DNA of 23,595 bases from Poronia punctata (taxonomy: Eukaryota > Ascomycota > Sordariomycetes > Xylariales > Xylariaceae). Below, piece after piece: positions 1 through 9,471 of the stretch. The stretch spans positions 1 through 23,595 of the forward strand of contig MU401841.1 in the NCBI GenBank assembly GCA_022579005.1, in the 5' to 3' direction. The stretch's first letter is position 1. The number at the start of each line of letters is the position of its first letter. A program made the position numbers and the translations under genes. A model generated the notes under the pieces. The model was not told the origin of the DNA. It saw only the letters and a list, made by a program, of their open reading frames with translations, and did no database searches.

Positions 1-523
1 TTTACTTTATTTAATATATATTATTTAAATTTTTTTTTATAATTAGTTTATATATAATAAATTAAAATTAAAATATATAATAAGAAATATTATTTAAAGT
101 AATTATAATAAAACTTTAAATTAGTATTTAATTTTAATAAATATACTTAAAAAAAAAAGTTAAATATAGCTATTTTTACTAGTATTATAATTTAATATTA
201 AATATAATAATATTTTTATTTAATATTATATATACTTAAAACTTTAAAATATAGGATATTTTAAAATAATTACTTTATATATAATATTATTATTATTATA
301 TTAAAAATTTAATAAATATATACTAAATTTAATTTATAATAACTTAAAAACTTTTAAGTTAAAAAAATTATATAGTATTGCGTTTTAATTATATTATTAT
401 TTATTTTTAAAAAAGCTTATTTTTATAGTTTAAATTTAAAAGTAGTAGCTGCTGCTAACTTCTAAGCAATACTAAAAAGCTAGGTTTATTATTTTTTTTA
501 TTATTTATATGCTTTTTATTACT
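1..523. other. AT-rich flank, no gene seen
   Basis: Very AT-rich sequence outside the gypsy element. I see no readable frame, repeat or motif. A slightly less eroded patch with several GC-containing triplets lies around 445-485. It should join 9472 onward as the sequence that existed before the gypsy insertion. Confidence 0.6.
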
Positions 524-528
524 ACTTG
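524..528. repeat. Target-site duplication ACTTG (left)
   Basis: The five bases ACTTG directly before the 5' LTR are repeated exactly at 9467-9471 directly after the 3' LTR. Five bases is the usual duplication for LTR-retrotransposon integrases. Confidence 0.85.
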
Positions 529-696
529 TGTTAAGGGCATTCCCCTAGCCGGCAAGCCTAACTATAAATAAAGCAAGCTTGCTTATAAAAGTAGCTACCT
601 TTTATATATAAATTAAAAAGAAGAACTTAGTTTTTAATTAATTATTATAAATATTAACTATATATTAACTTTAATATTATAAACTTATGCTTAATA
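529..696 (+). repeat. 5' LTR of gypsy element
   Basis: Starts TGTTAAG and ends CTTAATA; reading the last TA as a former CA gives TGTTAAG...CTTAACA, a perfect 7-bp terminal inverted repeat. It pairs with 9299-9466 without gaps (both 168 bp). By hand I count about 20 differences, all C/T or G/A transitions. It contains a perfect palindrome GCAAGCTTGC (573-582) and a TATA-like TTTATATATAAAT (601-613), the likely promoter region. The first 30 bases keep CCCC and CCGG that the 3' LTR has lost. I could not identify a primer-binding site directly after 696. Confidence 0.92.
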
Positions 697-2660
697 AGTA
701 ATGCTTACTATTTAAGTTTAAAAACTAGTTAGCTAAAAAAAATATAGTATACTAAGTAGTAAAAATAATTAAATTATTGCTTAATATAATAGTTAACTAT
801 AAAAAAAAAAGCATACCTTTATACTTATTAGCATATTTAAACTATTGCTTTAAAACGTATAAGCAACTATTGCTTTAATTAGCTATTAAAACATTAGTAT
901 TATTTGCTATTAAGCAAAATATAACAATTTTTTTATATAAGTTTAATTAATTGCTTTACTTAATAACTAAACTAATATTATAACTTGCTAATAAACAATA
1001 CTTTTAAAAATAATATATTATAAACTGCTTACTTTAATATATTTAATAATATATAGTATATTTAGTTTTTTTATAAGCTTAAATAAATACTAACTTTATT
1101 AAAAAAGCTAAGCAAATTTAGCAGTTTACTATTATATACTTAAAAAAGTTATATATAGCTAAAAAAAGCAAGCTTACTATTAACTTTATTAAATATATTG
1201 CTTAGCTTAATATATTAATAGCTAGTAGTATTTTATATATAGTTTAGCTACTTAAGCTTACTATAAAAAACTACTTAAAATAATAAATAGTTAATAATTA
1301 CTTTTTTACTATATTATATAAAACTGTTGCTAAATATATAACGATTTTTTTAAAAAATAGTAAGCTTAATAAATATATTAAGCAAAAATAGCTAAATAAG
1401 CTTAAAAGCGTGCTTTTAAAAAATTTACAATTGCTAATAATTATAATAACTACGCTGTAAAATATAAAAAATATAGCGTTTAAATTAAAAGCATTAAAAT
1501 TAAAAAGTAAAAATATTTTATATAACAATATACAAAACTATAGCGCTAATTTTATTGCTTTTATAAAATAGCTTATAATTATAGTTAGCAACTTTAAAAA
1601 GCATATATAATTAATAAAAGTTAAGTAAAAGTTATAGCTATACTTAGCAACATTTATACTAAACATTACTTTAACTATATTAACGTTTTATTAGCTAAAA
1701 GTAATAAATATTAGTTTTTTTTAGCTTAATACTTTTATTAGTAAATTAAATAGCTATACTATTTTTTATAATAGCAAATATACTATATATATTAATTTTT
1801 ACTTATAAATATAAAAAGTATAAAATTAAGCTAATAATTAAGTTAAAGCTAACACTATAGCTAATAATAAATAAACTTTGCTAAAAAAAAACGCTTTAGC
1901 ATAGTAGTTTTAATAGCTTTTAAATAAAAATTGCTACTAATATTATATTATATTAAATATATTTACTGCTACTATTATATAAAAGTTTAGACTATAGCTT
2001 ATTAAAGCTGCTACTTAATTTAATACTTATAAGTATACTTTTAATAATGTTGCAAAAGGGCAGCTAGTTAAAATATATATAATAAAGCTTTTTAAATATA
2101 TATATATATAAGGCAATACTTAAAATATGCAGCTTTTTAACAAGTTATAAAACTTATTACTAGCTAAGCTGCAAAAGCTAGTTTTAGCGTTTAAAATAAA
2201 AAAAATGTTAGCATATTTAAATATTTTAAATAAAAAGTAAAAAGCTTTAATAAAAAAGCTATAATAAAAAAAATCAAAGCATAATAAACTAGTTAGATAT
2301 TATAGTAAAAAAAACAATAGCAATAATAATAAAGCATACTAAGCAATAAAAAAATATTAGCAAAACTAAAGCTATAAATAATAGTTAATTTATTATTAAT
2401 TTTAATTTAGTAAATAATAATAATAATAGTTATAGTTACTATATTATTGCTAAAGTAAAAATAAGCGCTAAAATATACTATATAAAAAAAGCTAACAATA
2501 ATATACGTTAAAGTAAGCAAACTGCTAATAAAAGCTAAAAAAATAACGTTTTAGCGCTTTTAAAGCAAGTTATATAATAATAAGCTATAATAATAAACTT
2601 AATATAAACGTTTTAATTAATAATAGCAAAATAATAATAATATATATAGCTATTTAAGTA
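697..2660 (+). pseudogene. Probable gag region of gypsy element (decayed)
   Basis: This stretch lies between the 5' LTR and the protease, where gag is expected, and is A-rich on +. The clearest readable part is 2043-2340, a frame that reads as a lysine- and asparagine-rich protein with only a few TAA/TAG; it is not the frame of pol. I could not find a convincing CCHC zinc knuckle. The cysteine and histidine codons expected there are the kind this mutation erases (TGC/TGT to TAC/TAT, CAT to TAT). The gag assignment rests on position, not on recognised sequence. Confidence 0.45.
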
Positions 2661-3433
2661 AAACTATAGTATTAAATAGCAAGCTAGATACTAGTAATAA
2701 AGCAAAAGCTTTAGCTGCTAATAAATACGTTTGCTTTAGTAAAAATAATAAAAAAATAAATATAAAAGCTTATATAGCTATTAAAAGTACTATACTTAAT
2801 ATTGCTTATAATATATACTTTATTTATAATAATAATAATAAATATATAAAATATAATAATAATTAAAATAGCAACTATAATATATATATAACTTATAAAA
2901 AATATAAAGTTATTTTTACTAATAAAATATAAAAGCGTAAATATAAATAGTAGCTTTGCTAATAATATATTAAGTTTAACTAAGTAATAGCAAAAGTTAA
3001 TTTTGCTTTTTTTGCACTTTTTATTTTTAATATAGTTTAAAATAACTTTTATATTAAAGCAAAATAAATTATTAAAGTAAACTTATAGCTTAGCAGCAAT
3101 AAGCTAATATAGTAAAAAATAATATACTTTTAGCTTTTTATTTAAATAAATATTAATATTGCTATTTATAACGTTTGCTTTAATATAAAATATTTATATT
3201 TTTTAGTAAATAAGAAATAAGTAAAAAGTTTTATAAAAAACCTTATATATAAGGCAATTGCGCTTAAACAAGTATATAAAGTTGCGTTAAAAACTATAAT
3301 TTTATAATAAGTTATATTTAACTTTTACGTACTAAAACTAGTTAAAAAAGTTAACACGTTTAGCTATTTTATTATAACTATAAATATTATTATAAATTTA
3401 AAGCTAAAATTGCTTATTAAAACAAATTTTATA

Positions 3434-3469
3434 CTAAACTACAGCGTTAAAATTAACTTTATAAAATAA
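3434..3469 (+). pseudogene. Gypsy aspartic protease active-site remnant
   Basis: In the pol frame the codons read L-N-Y-S-V-K-I-N-F-I-K. Undoing the mutation (aac from gac, tac from tgc, agc from ggc) gives L-D-C-G-V-x-x-N-F-I, matching the gypsy retropepsin pattern D-[STC]-G-[AV]-x-x-[NS]-F-[IV]. It sits about 1.2 kb upstream of the RT catalytic motif, the usual spacing. The motif is inferred from changed codons and not read directly. Confidence 0.65.
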
Positions 3470-4501
3470 ACATACATTTTTTTAATTAGCTTATAATTTA
3501 AAAGTTATAAAGCAAATAAAATTTAAGCTACTAATAGCGCAAAATTTATAAAAAATAACCTTAGCATATTATATTAGCATTTTAGCTATAATTATAGCGT
3601 TTATAAATATTTTTTATATTAATTTGCTTTACTTAGTAAATAAAAATAATATAGCTATAAAGCTATATTACTTTTATAGCTACTATATAGCAATATATAA
3701 TATAATAGTTAATAAGTATAGCTTAAAAAAAGTTATAATTTAAAACTTATATATATAGCTAATAAACATTAAAATAAATAAGCGCTTTAGTAGTATTTAA
3801 AAATATATTAGTAAAAAGCAAGCATAACTTACTAATTAAAATTAAGTAAAAAGCTTTTAAAAAAATAGTATAACTTAAGCTAAATAAAATAGTATAATAG
3901 CCTACTTTTTTAATAGCTATAATTAAAAGCTAGGTAATAGCTAAAAGCAAAACAAGCTTTAGCTAAAAGTACTATGCTAAACTATTTTATTATATAGTAT
4001 ATTTAAGCTATAAAAAGTTAATATAGTAAAATTTAAAAATAGCATAGCAATTATAGCAAACAACGCTAGCATAGTAAAAAAAATTAAAAAAGTTTTAAAT
4101 AAATATAATATTTTTTATAATAAAAAAGTAGTTTTTATGCTTAAAAAATAAAAAATGCAAGTTAATTTAGTTAATAAATAGTAAAACTAACTATAAATAA
4201 TATAGCTATACTTGCTAAAGCTAAAAAACTAGAAGTCTTTTAATAAAAAGTATAATAAAATATATGTTTAAAGCAAATTAACATTTATAAACAACTTAAC
4301 GCTAGTAGCTTACTTAGTTTTTATAATATAAAAAACTATTAATAGCGTTATAAAAAGTAAGCTAGTAATTAATTTTTACTTTTTTAATAAAATTATAATT
4401 TTAAATATTTACTTATTACTTAACTAAAATAATATAATAAAAAATATAGCAAGTAAATAGTATTTTATATTATTAAATATATTTAGTTTTTTTTTTAACT
4501 T

Positions 4502-4870
4502 TTAGTATATAGCAAACATTATAACTATATAGTAATTATTAGCTTAAAAAGGTTAAAATAGTTAAATATAGCGCTTATAAGTTTTTAAAACACGCTAGCT
4601 TATATATAAAAGTTTATAAATTATTTATTTTTTATATATAAAAACTTTATTTACGCTTATATTAATAATATAATTATTTTTAGCAGTATAGTAAAAAAGT
4701 ACTTAAAATACTTTAATACTATACTTAATATTTTTAATAAAGCAAAAGTATATATTAGCACTATAAAGTTATTTATAGCTTTTTTATTAGTTTACTTTTT
4801 AAAATATAATATTAATAACAATAAAATATTATATATAAATAACTAAATTAAAAGGTTTTAAAAGCTAAAG
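4502..4870 (+). pseudogene. Gypsy reverse transcriptase catalytic core (YIDD as YINN)
   Basis: At 4658-4669 the frame reads Y-I-N-N, followed by I-I-I-F-S-S; both N codons are AAT, as expected from GAT. The motif is therefore the gypsy YIDD-I-[LI]-I-F-S box, which binds the catalytic metal ions. Upstream, codons at about 4574-4650 match the F-x-N-x-P-A-x-[FI]-x-x-[FY]-I-N segment of gypsy RTs, with P as L. Downstream (4700-4820) is the familiar region with a K about 30 residues after YIDD and a worn F-L-G-x-x-I. This is the best-recognised part of the element and fixes its superfamily. Confidence 0.9.
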
Positions 4871-6219
4871 ATATTAAGTATATTAAAAGCGCTAAAAACA
4901 TATATTAAAATAGCTAGTTAGTTATATAAAAGTATTATTTAGTTTAATTATAAAATTAAAGCGCTATAGCTTTAAAAAATAGCACTAAATATAAAAAGCT
5001 AAAAAAAAAAAAGCTTGCTTATAAAAATAGCAAAGGTAACAAAGCAAGCATATATAGTAAAAATTACATTTTAGCTAATTTAAAAAAAAGTTAATAATTA
5101 AAATAAAATATAGCAGCACTTATATACGCAATATATTATATACTACTACTATTTAAATAAGCTACTTTTTTTAAAAGTTAACGTATATAAAAAAGCATTT
5201 AAGCTTATAGCTTTTTAGCTAAAAAATAAATAAAACAAAGTTTTTATTTTTAATAAAAATATATTAATATTATAAGTTAAGCTAATTATTTTTTTATTAA
5301 AGTTAACTAGCTTAGTTAAAAAAAAGTATAAATTAACTAAAGCAAAAATAGTAGCGCTTATATAAAATTATAAAAAGCTTAAAAAAATAGTTTAGTTTAA
5401 CTATAATTTTGTTAACGTACTTATAAACTATATAATAACTAAAAACATTATTATATATACATTATTATAAATAATAAACTTAAATAAAGTAAACCTAAAG
5501 CTTATAAACGTTATAAATTACTTATTTTAATTTTTGCTAAAAATTTACTATATTTTTAAAATATTAAATATTATACTAAATACTTTATTATAACTGCTTT
5601 AAAAGCTTAAAAAATAACGCTATATAAAAGCAAACTAATTAAGCATACTAAATAATATTTAAAATAATATAGCTAGTTAGGCATATATAGCTAATACGTT
5701 TAATATAAAAGCTAATAAAGCTATAGCTATACTAGTTTTTAGCAATATTTTTAAAGCAAAAATTATTAAAAAATATAAAACAAACTTTAAATATAACAAA
5801 ATAATAAAAATAGTAATTAAGCATAAAAAAAAAGCTATAAACTTAAAAAAAGCTTGCTTAACTTAACTAGTTTAGTATTAAAGCAAAGTTACTTTTTTAT
5901 TTATAATTAAAAATAAGCTACTATACTATATTTATATTAATAAGCAAAAAAACTTATACTTTTTATAATTATATATTAAAAATGCTTTAAAGCTTGTTTA
6001 TAATAAAAAGCACTACTTTAGCGTTTAACGTATAATTAATAACTTTAAAAGCATTTATATTACTAAAAAAAAAAAAAAACTAAGTTATTTATTAAGCATT
6101 ATATAATATATTAGCAATACTAAATTAATTAATAGCTGCTACTTAGTAAGCTTATACTAATTAAAAAGCTTATTATTTTTTATTATATAATTGCTATAAA
6201 CTTTATAATAAATATGCTA

Positions 6220-6700
6220 CTAATATAAATAAAAAATTTGTTTTAAAGTTTATTAAAATATATAATATTTAATATATTAGCTATAATTATATATAAAAAA
6301 AGTAAAAAAACGTTATTAATTTTAAAGTATTTAATATATAAAGTAAAAAAATAAGCAAAGATGCTATTAAAAATGCTACTATTATATAATTAAAAATTAC
6401 TTATTAAAATTATAAGCAATAAAAACTTAAAGTTTATAAGCAATATTTAAAAAAAATTTATAATATTTTTAAAGTTATATGTTTTTTATTAACAGCTTAC
6501 TACTTTTAAATAAATACAGCGTTTAAAAAAAAAACTAAGTTATTAAAATTATAATTTAGTATTACTTATTAACTAACTTTAATATTTTATAAACAAAAAT
6601 TTTGCTAGCGCTATAATATTATTTTAATAATACTTTAATAATTACTATTAGCAAATTGCTAAACAAGCTAGTTTTTAGCTTTTAGCTATATATAATAGTT
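6220..6700 (+). pseudogene. Gypsy integrase core remnant
   Basis: The segment reads as the gypsy integrase core: a worn S-K-K-x-L-L-I, then x-x-W-A-K-M-L-L with W as TAA (about 6343-6370), then I-I-S-N-K-N-L-K-F-I-S at 6409-6441, where the family has I-I-S-D-R-D-P-K-F-x-S. The second catalytic aspartate is the N codon AAT at 6418. At 6623-6680 the frame reads F-N-N-T-L-x-x-T-x-S-K-L-L-N-K-L-V-F-S-F, matching the N-x-S...G-x-S-P-x-E-L-[VL]-[FY]-G-F block typical after the core. The lysine in place of arginine and N in place of D are all explained by G-to-A change. The frame shifts once inside this stretch. Confidence 0.85.
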
Positions 6701-7468
6701 AATATGCTAAATAAAAAACAAAACATAGCTATTAATAAAAAGGCCTTAAAAGTATTATAAGCAAAGCATACTTAAAAAACAAAGCATTTAGTTAATATTG
6801 CTAATATAATAGCTAAACATAAATATAATAATAAGCATACTTTAACAAAGTTTTTTTAAAAAAAAATAATATATTTGCAGCTTTATAAAAAATACTATTT
6901 ACTAAGGCAACCTAAGCAAAAATAATTGCTTACTTATATAAGCCTATTTAAAATAATTAAAAAAGTTAGCTTGTTAGTATATTAGCTTAATTTCTTTACT
7001 ATATAAAAAGTTTACTTAGTTATATTAGTTATATAGCTTTATAAGCTATAGTAAAAAAAAAACTTATTTATAAAAAAAGTTACCTTATTAAAACTAGTTA
7101 CTATAAATAGCGTAAAAATTTACTAAAAAATAAAAAAAATAACTTAGCAACATATAAAGTTTGTTAGCAAACAACTAATTATTAAGTATATTATAAAGTA
7201 ATATAAGTAAAATAATAAGTATAATTAAACTATTAACATAGCAAAGCTACGCTTAACCTTATTAAACTTAGTTGCTAAATATAAAGCTAACAACTTTATA
7301 AATTAAAAAAAAAAAATTTATAAATACAACTTTTTTTATAAAAAAAATAAAGCAAGCTTAATAAAATAAACGCTAAATATACTATAAGCAACTATAAAAA
7401 TAGTAAAATAATATATTAATTGCTTAAGTAAACTAAAAAGCGGTAACTAGGCCTATTAGTTGCTAAAA

Positions 7469-7487
7469 AACAGTTATTTTAACTGTT
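7469..7487. other. Perfect 8-bp hairpin after pol
   Basis: AACAGTTA-TTT-TAACTGTT is a perfect stem of 8 bp with a 3-base loop, directly before a poly-A run. It lies in the gap between pol and the extra downstream frame. Its role is unknown; its survival in heavily mutated DNA may be chance. Confidence 0.5.
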
Positions 7488-7499
7488 AAAAACAATAAC

Positions 7500-7551
7500 A
7501 AAAAAAAAAAAAAAAAAAAAAAAGGATTTAATTAATTAATTAATTAATTAA
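7500..7551. repeat. Poly-A run plus (TTAA)6 microsatellite
   Basis: Twenty-four consecutive A (7500-7523), then GG, then six TTAA units (7528-7551), followed by long T-rich runs to about 7640. It separates the pol region from the extra reading frame and may mark an internal junction in the element, or may be simple slippage. Confidence 0.85.
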
Positions 7552-7679
7552 TTTTTTTAATTTAAAAATTTTTGTTTTATATTAAAAAATTTTTATTTTA
7601 CCTTTTTTTTTTTTTTACTTTTTTTTTTATATATTTAAAATTTATTACTTAGTAATTATGCTATTTTTTTTTAAGTTAA

Positions 7680-9285
7680 CTTTAATAACGTAAATTATTA
7701 ACTTTACTTAGTTATAATACGCAGCTATATAGCTACTAAGCTATAGTTAATAAGGGCCTATATTTTATTAAACATAACTACTTAAATACTATTTTAAATA
7801 ATAAAACTATTACTTTATACCTAGCCTAAGTTATAGCTACTTATTTTTTATATTACTTAGCTACGCCTAGCTACTTATAAAATAAGCTTAATACTATTTA
7901 TGCTATATTAAATAAAAACAAAAAATATATAAACGCATACGTTTTTAAAAAAAAGCTTACTAATAATATAAATAAGCAAAATAACTAAAATAAAAACAAA
8001 AATAACTAAAACTAAAAAAAAGTTAAAAAGCTTACTAAAAAAGCTATAATTAAACTTAAAGTTTAAAGCTATAAGCTAGCTAGCAAAAGCTTTATAATTA
8101 ATACTTATATTTATAATAAAAACGCTAAAAGATTTAATATTATTATACTTATTAATAATAACAACATTATAAATAATAATATATATAATAATAATGTTAA
8201 CTTTACTATAAAAAATAATAAGCTTATAAGTTACTTTATTACTTTAAAAGTTAAAGCTAATAAAAACGTTAGCGCTATTAATTATAATAAAACTACTACC
8301 TTATTTTTTAAATATTAAAAAAAACTTATTAAGCAAAGTAATAATAATAAATAATTTAAAGTTATTAATTTTAGTAGTTAAGTTAATAATAAAAGCAAAT
8401 AAGTTGCTAAGGTTAAGAAAATATATAAGTACTTATATATTAAAATTAAAAAAAAGCTAGCTTTAACTGTTTAAATAAAAAATAAAAACAATGCTTTAAA
8501 AAAAGTTATTAACTTTAAATTTAGTAAAAATACTAATAAAATAAAAGCAATAAAATAAGCTATTATAAAAATTAATAAAAATAACGTTTTATTTACTAAA
8601 ATTGCTTATAAAATTAATAAGATTTACGCTAAATATAGTAAAAGAAATAAAAGCTTTGCTAATAACTTATATATTTAAGCTATAAAAAAACGTATTTAGC
8701 AAGCTTTTAAAGCTATTAAAGTAAACAAAGCTTAAAAAAGCAACTTATTAGCATATAAAGCAATGCTAGCTATTTAATTTATAAACAACTTTAATAATTT
8801 AAACTTTATAATTAGTAAAAAATTAGCTTTTTTAAAGCGTTTTAACTTAGTACAAGTTAAAAGTACTATAACTACTACTTAAAGCACTACTAAAAACAGT
8901 ATAAATAATATAGCAGCTTGCTTATAATAGCAAGTAAGCTAAATTAAAGCTAAACTTAATAACGTTAAAAATAAAGGCCTTTAAAAAAAAATAAAAAAGT
9001 TATAATTGCTTACTTTTATAAAAAAATAAATGCTTTTATTAAAAAGTACATTATAAATATTAAAACAAGCATTTATAAATAAGTTATACTTTTTATTTAA
9101 AATAACTATATTAACAAGGCTTTTTTTACTAAGCTTAAAACTTAAGTTAACAACTTTGCTACTTTTATATAGCTAAGCTTTACTACTTTACCTAGTATTA
9201 GTTAATTTAAAAAAACGTTTTAAAAAAGCAAAAATAGCATTAAAAATAGCAAATATAACTTAAAACAAGTTTTTTCTTTTTTTTT
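7680..9285 (+). pseudogene. Extra sense-strand frame after pol in gypsy element, unknown product
   Basis: One frame (codons starting at positions divisible by 3) can be followed for about 535 codons up to the polypurine tract, interrupted almost only by TAA/TAG. I do not recognise the protein. Visible features: a first part with several aromatic and leucine-rich stretches (7740-7900), an N/Q/K-rich low-complexity part at about 7970-8020, a segment rich in N codons likely to have been D (8130-8230), and a leucine- and lysine-rich end. Position after pol, same strand, inside the LTRs, is where envelope-like or accessory frames of some LTR elements lie. No signal peptide or membrane segment can be trusted at this level of decay. 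It could also be a captured gene or part of a second, nested element. No start codon can be chosen with confidence. Confidence 0.55.
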
Positions 9286-9287
9286 AC

Positions 9288-9294
9288 AAAGAGG
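9288..9294 (+). other. Polypurine tract of gypsy element
   Basis: AAAGAGG, four bases upstream of the 3' LTR, where plus-strand DNA synthesis is primed. It stands out because GA and GG are rare elsewhere in the window. Confidence 0.7.
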
Positions 9295-9298
9295 TACT

Positions 9299-9466
9299 TA
9301 TTAAAAGCATTTTTTTAGCTAGCAAGCTTAACTATAAACAAGGCAAGCTTGCTTATAAAAGTAGCTACCTTTTATATATAAATTAAAAAAAAAAACTTAG
9401 TTTTTAATTAATTATTATAAACATTAACTATACGTTAACTTTAATATTGTAAACCTATACTTAATA
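9299..9466 (+). repeat. 3' LTR of gypsy element
   Basis: Gap-free partner of 529-696, starting TATTAAA (from TGTTAAG) and ending CTTAATA. Its inner start has lost the C and G runs kept in the 5' LTR, whereas its outer end (9421-9455) keeps C and G that the 5' LTR lost. The TATA-like run TTTATATATA lies at 9371-9380. Confidence 0.92.
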
Positions 9467-9471
9467 ACTTG
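9467..9471. repeat. Target-site duplication ACTTG (right)
   Basis: Exact repeat of 524-528, immediately after the terminal CTTAATA of the 3' LTR. Confidence 0.85.

Larger units (their letters stand above)
2660..7440 (+). pseudogene. Ty3/gypsy pol polyprotein, decayed
   Basis: Encoded the protease, reverse transcriptase, RNase H and integrase that copy and insert the element. One frame (codons starting at positions such as 2864, 3434 and 4658) carries the protease and RT. RNase H is expected at about 4880-5480 and is only weakly recognisable. The first part of integrase reads one base out of that frame (6343-6450), and the motif at 6623 is back in it, so there are at least two small indels or frame slips. 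After integrase, about 6770-7230, a lysine-rich tail ends in a stretch that could be a worn chromodomain (around YKVCW near 7150). TAA/TAG occur throughout at former Q/W codons. The end of the frame is not clear; nothing coding is seen between about 7240 and the hairpin at 7469. Confidence 0.85.
529..9466 (+). mobile_element. Complete RIP-decayed Ty3/gypsy LTR retrotransposon (8.9 kb)
   Basis: Seen: two 168-bp LTRs in direct orientation, a 5-bp target duplication on both sides, a polypurine tract just before the 3' LTR, and a + strand A-rich interior. Protease, reverse transcriptase and integrase motifs occur in the order PR-RT-INT, which is the Ty3/gypsy order; copia has INT before RT. The coding frame is riddled with TAA/TAG at places fitting former Q and W codons. 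The interior is about 8.6 kb, and roughly 1.6 kb of it is an additional reading frame after pol. It is inactive but structurally whole, so it was inserted as a unit and then mutated in place. Confidence 0.92.

Noticed and set aside
1298..1528. Small minus-strand open frame of 76 codons
   Set aside because: It lies antisense inside the gypsy gag region, is composed almost only of F, I, L, N, S and Y as random AT-rich DNA gives, and shows no motif or repeat.
2864..2925. Possible copia-type protease (a worn D-S-G-x-x-x-H pattern) inside the gypsy element
   Set aside because: The clear gypsy RT at 4658, integrase after RT, and a better gypsy protease motif at 3434 contradict a copia assignment for this element.
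7500..7523. Poly-A tail of a LINE
   Set aside because: No non-LTR reverse transcriptase was found upstream, and the RT there is gypsy type. The run lies inside an LTR element with both ends intact.
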